The position numbers were made by a program, and so were the translations under genes. A stretch of 9,123 nt of DNA, taken from Parachlamydiales bacterium (lineage in GTDB: Bacteria > Chlamydiota > Chlamydiia > Chlamydiales > Rhabdochlamydiaceae). This document shows positions 6,278 to 9,123 of this stretch, in pieces. The stretch spans positions 1 through 9,123 of the forward strand of contig JAGVJV010000259.1 in assembly GCA_020050965.1 (NCBI GenBank), read 5' to 3'. Positions within the stretch are counted from its first letter, which is position 1, and every line of letters begins with the position of its first letter. A model generated the notes under the pieces. The model was not told the DNA's origin. It saw nothing but the letters and a program-made list of their open reading frames with translations, and searched no databases.

Positions 6278-6303
6278 AAATTTAAGATAATTAAATCTCT
6301 AGC

Positions 6304-7623
6304 TTAGAAATCTAATCTGAAGCGCAGAACAAATCCACCCAGACCCAGATTGGTTGCATAATTTAGAGATTCTCTTGGGGAATACATAAATATCGCGTTA
6401 AAAGGTGAAATATCTGTCCCCGAACTGGTTCTATGATATAAACCATAATCAAACCAATAGTGGTGTTCCCATCCAAGATCAATAGTGGTCATATAGCGAT
6501 AACAGCACCATTGTTCCTCCCAGCGAAGACCAATTCCAACATCTAAGATCCCTTGCATACGAGAAAAATGGTCTTTCTCTACAGGATTAGAAAACTGTGT
6601 CATCACAACTGGAGGAACAGAATTTATAGTCAGTGTTTGATTGTAGCGAAGTCTATTTTTCCCGCTATATTCACCCCAAATCAAGGCACCTTCAACATTT
6701 CCATATAGACTGAAAACGCCGCAACCACACCAGTCTCCGAAGACAAACTGAGGCTGAACACCACCTAAAATACCAACACCCCAGAATCGATTTCTAAATT
6801 TGTTGCTATTGAAGATATTAGCAGTCCTTGTAGGATTTGCACCAAAAGATTGAACTCCATTTGCAATTGAAGTGACGCGGAAGTTAGTATGAGTCCAAGC
6901 TCCTCGCAAACCTGTATAAGGTCTTAAGGTGAAACACTTGCTAACCCAATATTTCTTTCCAATTTCAAAATCCAACTGATTAAAGATGAGCGACCATTTT
7001 GCTGATACTCGAGGAGCATAGACTTGAGTAAACGCAGGTGATAATTGATCCAAGTTCAGCCTTAATGTTGCGATGGAAGATGCCCATGGATTAGATACTC
7101 CATTCACCAATCCATTTACAGACAAGTCTAAATTCGGATCATTCGCATCCAATAAAGGAGCTGACCTTGAACCACTTGTATTGTTATCAATATAGGTATA
7201 ATTTAAATAGACATCCCAGCCATCGCAATCAGAATTCATACCAATTCCGACTCTAAAGCCTGGCTTCCATTTTGATTTTAAATAATGGTGATCTACAATG
7301 TAGCCATCTTGAATAAAAATGGGGGTCTGTTGAGTAACCAAACCTTGATTTGGCTGAACCGTATATTGGATCGTATTGGCAAACTCTAGATTTGACTCTC
7401 TTGCATACCAGTATAAGAAATCCACTGATACAAACATTCCCCAATCGCACTGAAGATCGTAGAACTGTGGGTTGTAGCATTCACAATTGATGCATGGTTT
7501 TGGTGGGCAGGGTGGTGGGCAACAAGGTGTTGGACAACAGTTGTCTGCTATTTCTTCTGCAGCAAATCCGCAAGTCATTGTCATCATAGACACTGGGATA
7601 AGCCATTTCTTTAAATCTTTCAT
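6304..7623 (-). CDS. MOMP-like / Lpg1974-type outer-membrane porin
   Basis: The 439-residue protein begins with a signal peptide (MKDLKKWLIP, a hydrophobic Met-rich core, then GFAAEE, cleavage near residue 21-22). A Cys/Pro-rich segment follows at 29-49 with eight Cys (29, 30, 34, 35, 39, 44, 47, 49), and a further Cys at 59. It continues with MFVSVDFLYWYARESNLEFA (63-82), the opening strand seen in Lpg1974-like and MOMP-like porins of Legionella and environmental chlamydiae. The rest alternates polar and aromatic residues as in a beta-barrel, with LRWEEQWCCYRYMTTIDLGW and WFDYGLYHRTSSG near the end, and it closes with LRFRLDF, a terminal Phe of the kind read by the BAM machinery. The N-terminal Cys could form disulfide cross-links, as in the chlamydial outer-membrane complex. 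AGGAG sits four bases before the ATG. It has its own promoter and terminator, and a broken paralogue lies just upstream. Confidence 0.88.
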   Translation of the reverse strand: MKDLKKWLIPVSMMTMTCGFAAEEIADNCCPTPCCPPPCPPKPCINCECYNPQFYDLQCDWGMFVSVDFLYWYARESNLEFANTIQYTVQPNQGLVTQQTPIFIQDGYIVDHHYLKSKWKPGFRVGIGMNSDCDGWDVYLNYTYIDNNTSGSRSAPLLDANDPNLDLSVNGLVNGVSNPWASSIATLRLNLDQLSPAFTQVYAPRVSAKWSLIFNQLDFEIGKKYWVSKCFTLRPYTGLRGAWTHTNFRVTSIANGVQSFGANPTRTANIFNSNKFRNRFWGVGILGGVQPQFVFGDWCGCGVFSLYGNVEGALIWGEYSGKNRLRYNQTLTINSVPPVVMTQFSNPVEKDHFSRMQGILDVGIGLRWEEQWCCYRYMTTIDLGWEHHYWFDYGLYHRTSSGTDISPFNAIFMYSPRESLNYATNLGLGGFVLRFRLDF

Positions 7624-7668
7624 AGGTCTCCTACATGGTAAAAAATTTATTTTAACCTCTAAGACAAA

Positions 7669-7697
7669 CTAATATTTATTATTTAAAATAATGGCAA
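7669..7697 (-). promoter_or_regulatory. Candidate sigma-70-type promoter of the porin gene
   Basis: On the minus strand TTGCCA (7697-7692, five of six to TTGACA) is followed by a 17-base A/T-only spacer and TATTAG (7674-7669, four of six to TATAAT). It lies about 45 bases before the porin ATG and just after the terminator of the porin pseudogene. The AT-rich spacer resembles promoters of strongly expressed chlamydial genes. Confidence 0.55.
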
Positions 7698-7737
7698 GTT
7701 TTTTTTTATACTGGGAGTTTTACAATTGCAACCCCGA

Positions 7738-7772
7738 TAACAAAAGAAGGCGCTCAGCAATGCTGAGAGCCT
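7738..7772 (-). terminator. Surviving intrinsic terminator of the porin pseudogene
   Basis: AGGCGCTCAGC (7748-7758) pairs with GCTGAGAGCCT (7762-7772) with one mismatch around a 3-base AAT loop. On the minus strand it is followed by TCTTTTGTT. It sits about 28 bases after the pseudogene stop, the same arrangement as the terminator of the intact porin, though the stem sequence differs. Confidence 0.7.
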
Positions 7773-7800
7773 CTTATCCTCAAGGGTTTAAATCTCTATA

Positions 7801-8180
7801 TTAGAAATCAAATCTGAAGCGGACGACCAATCCTCCATGACCAAGATTAGTCACGAAAATTGACCGATGCATCTGTGGGTTCTAAATTGGCTGGCTTCAC
7901 CTTGAGCTAAACCTCAAATCGTTCTATGGTATAGCCCAAAATCAATCCAGTAGTGATGTCCCCCTCCTAGGTCGATGGATGTAATATAACGATCGCAGAA
8001 CCAATGCTCTTCCCAACGGATTCCAATTCCAAGATCACTTTCAACAGGATTTGCAGCAGCTACCACAACAGGGGCACCAGCTTGAAGGGCTGTTAAAGTA
8101 CGAGAATATCAAATAGCATTTCTTTCACGATATTTTCCCCAGATGAGAGCACCTTCTAAATTTCCGTAAAGACTGAAGAA
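7801..8180 (-). pseudogene. 3' remnant of a second MOMP-like porin gene
   Basis: Translated on the minus strand, this stretch matches the C-terminal third of the neighbouring intact porin: FSLYGNLEGALIWGKYRERN against FSLYGNVEGALIWGEYSGKN, then GIGIRWEEHW against GIGLRWEEQW, then HHYWIDFGLYHRT, and finally TNLGHGGLVVRFRFDF against TNLGLGGFVLRFRLDF. It is broken by an in-frame TGA at 8109-8111 (an Arg in the intact copy), a loss of about ten codons after NPVE, a second TGA at 7914-7916, and a frameshift before the last 20 or so codons. Everything upstream of the FSLYG strand is gone: homology stops at about 8180, next to the PhoH gene's hairpin. Even the non-coding bases after the stop are shared with the intact gene (TAAATCTCTA), which points to tandem duplication followed by decay. 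Confidence 0.9.
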
Positions 8181-8182
8181 TA

Positions 8183-8207
8183 GCGCTCTGAAGCTTTCAC
8201 AGAGCGC
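8183..8207 (-). terminator. Hairpin, probable terminator of the PhoH-like gene
   Basis: GCGCTCTG (8183-8190) pairs perfectly with CAGAGCGC (8200-8207) around a 9-base loop, 19 bases after the PhoH stop. The tract that follows on the minus strand is only TATTCTTC, so intrinsic termination may be weak. The hairpin also marks the point where the porin pseudogene is cut off. Confidence 0.5.
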
Positions 8208-8226
8208 GCAAAAAATTGTAAGGTTC

Positions 8227-9123
8227 TTACATGATCTCAGCTGCTAGTGCAGCGAGTTCGGAGCGTTCGGTGCGCTCTAAAAACATGTGCCCAAAGATGC
8301 TATGTTCAGCAAATTTGCCAACTGTAAATGTAAGTGCATTGGAATCCTTGTCAAGATAAGGATTATCGATCTGTGTCGGATCTCCAGTGAAAACCACTTT
8401 TGTTCCTTGGCCTGCACGTGATATGATCGTCTTGGCTTCATGCGGTGTCAGATTTTGCGCTTCATCGACGATGATGAACATCTTAGGCAGAGACCTTCCG
8501 CGAATGTAGGTCACCGCTTCCATCTCTATCTTGCCGCTCTCCATGATATATGATTGCGCCTCCCCTCCCCCTTCTTCGGACTTTGAACCGGCGGCGCACA
8601 AAAATTCCAAGTTGTCATAGATCGGCTGCATCCAATGGATAAGCTTCTCTTCTTTTGTCCCAGGCAAATAGCCGATGTCTTTTCCAAGGGGAACGATCGG
8701 TCTGCTGACTAAAATGCGCGAATAGAGCCCTTCATCGAACACTTTGCGCAAAGCGACAGCGAGCGTGAGCATCGTTTTACCAGTTCCTGCGGGCCCCACA
8801 AGGGTGACAAGTTTGATGTCATCGCGCAGAAGCAGATCGAGCGCACACTTCTGTTCGAGATTCAGGGGCAAGATTCCCCAAATGTCTTGTGTCACTTTGA
8901 CGAGCGGCTCGAGTTTTTTGGTTTTAGCATTGAATCTAGCAACAGCTGAGGATTTCTCAGGTGAAGTCATCATGCAGAATTCATTGGGACGATATCCTTC
9001 CGCACTCACATCAATTTGACCATCTTTAAAAAAGGAGTCGATTTGAGCTTTAGGCACATCGATTTTTCGATAGCCTTTGTAGATTTTGTCGTAAGAGAAT
9101 TTCAGATTTTCATAGTCTTCGGC
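8227..9123 (-). CDS. PhoH-type ATPase of PIN-PhoH architecture, 5' end outside the window
   Basis: The last 298 residues are present. The frame stays open to the right edge (AEDYENLKFSYDKIYKGYRKI), so the GTG at 9057 is not the real start. The first part, with YKGYRKI and later GYRPNEFCMM, is the PIN-to-PhoH linker type found in YlaK/PhoH2 proteins, implying a PIN nuclease domain beyond the edge. The ATPase core has Walker A GPAGTGKT at 8773-8796, VSRPIVPLGKDIGYLPGT, then IRGRSLPKMFIIVDEAQN with Walker B (VDEAQ) near 8455-8469, and FTGDPTQID, ending ERTERSELAALAAEIM. PIN-PhoH proteins are ATP-dependent RNA helicases/RNases in actinobacteria (VapBC-associated PhoH2); the role in chlamydiae is not settled. 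It is cytosolic and ends in a hairpin at 8183-8207. Confidence 0.92.
   Translation of the reverse strand, partial: AEDYENLKFSYDKIYKGYRKIDVPKAQIDSFFKDGQIDVSAEGYRPNEFCMMTSPEKSSAVARFNAKTKKLEPLVKVTQDIWGILPLNLEQKCALDLLLRDDIKLVTLVGPAGTGKTMLTLAVALRKVFDEGLYSRILVSRPIVPLGKDIGYLPGTKEEKLIHWMQPIYDNLEFLCAAGSKSEEGGGEAQSYIMESGKIEMEAVTYIRGRSLPKMFIIVDEAQNLTPHEAKTIISRAGQGTKVVFTGDPTQIDNPYLDKDSNALTFTVGKFAEHSIFGHMFLERTERSELAALAAEIM

Noticed and set aside
7253..7480. Minus-strand frame of 75 codons within the porin
   Set aside because: It is a shifted-frame shadow of the porin's N-terminal barrel region.
8744..9019. Plus-strand frame of 91 codons
   Set aside because: It is antisense to the PhoH Walker A region, which is certain.
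1..9123. CRISPR array, tRNA, rRNA or insertion sequence
   Set aside because: No spaced direct repeats, cloverleaf, rRNA-like stretch or transposase motif was seen in the window.

Overview
The window looks like a piece of a chlamydial chromosome from the environmental, amoeba- or arthropod-associated lineages (order Parachlamydiales, for example Waddlia-, Simkania- or Parachlamydia-like). The main pointer is the 439-residue outer-membrane protein at 6304-7623. It has a signal peptide, a Cys/Pro-rich N-terminus, a DFLYWYA-type opening and a C-terminal Phe, which is typical of the MOMP-like / Lpg1974-type porins that are expanded in these bacteria. A decayed second copy lies directly upstream of it. 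The assignment is inference: there is no rRNA or other phylogenetic marker in the window.

Layout, left to right. (1) Positions 1-1501, minus strand: a fused Mut7-C RNase / CapA-type metallophosphatase gene. It is followed after about 24 nt by a strong Shine-Dalgarno and the start of a probable exported protein that runs off the left edge and has no normal start codon. (2) 1547-2635, plus: a prolyl aminopeptidase that, unlike most of its family, carries a signal peptide. Its 3' end overlaps the convergent gene by 120 bp. (3) 2516-3709, minus: a Bcr/CflA-type MFS exporter. (4) 3726-3772: a very AT-rich palindrome in the divergent promoter region. (5) 3790-5266, plus: a two-gene operon of a BtaA-like (DUF3419) aminocarboxypropyltransferase and a small DoxX-like membrane protein. 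(6) 5267-5407: a long, symmetric hairpin element of about 140 nt that no gene explains. (7) 5443-6222, minus: a bacterial Ku protein, the end-binding factor of non-homologous end joining. (8) 6252-8180, minus: the porin with its own promoter and terminator, then the terminator and 3' remnant of a pseudogenised porin paralogue. (9) 8227-9123, minus: a PhoH-type ATPase (PIN-PhoH architecture), cut by the right edge.

The genes do not form one pathway. They fall into short, independent transcription units: envelope (porin, porin pseudogene, exporter, exported peptidase, possible betaine- or homoserine-lipid synthesis with a membrane partner) and nucleic-acid handling (Ku, PhoH, Mut7-C). No insertion sequence, tRNA, rRNA or CRISPR array was seen. 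The strongest leads are the hairpin element, the Mut7-C/CapA fusion, the exported peptidase, the BtaA-like/DoxX pair and the tandem porin decay.
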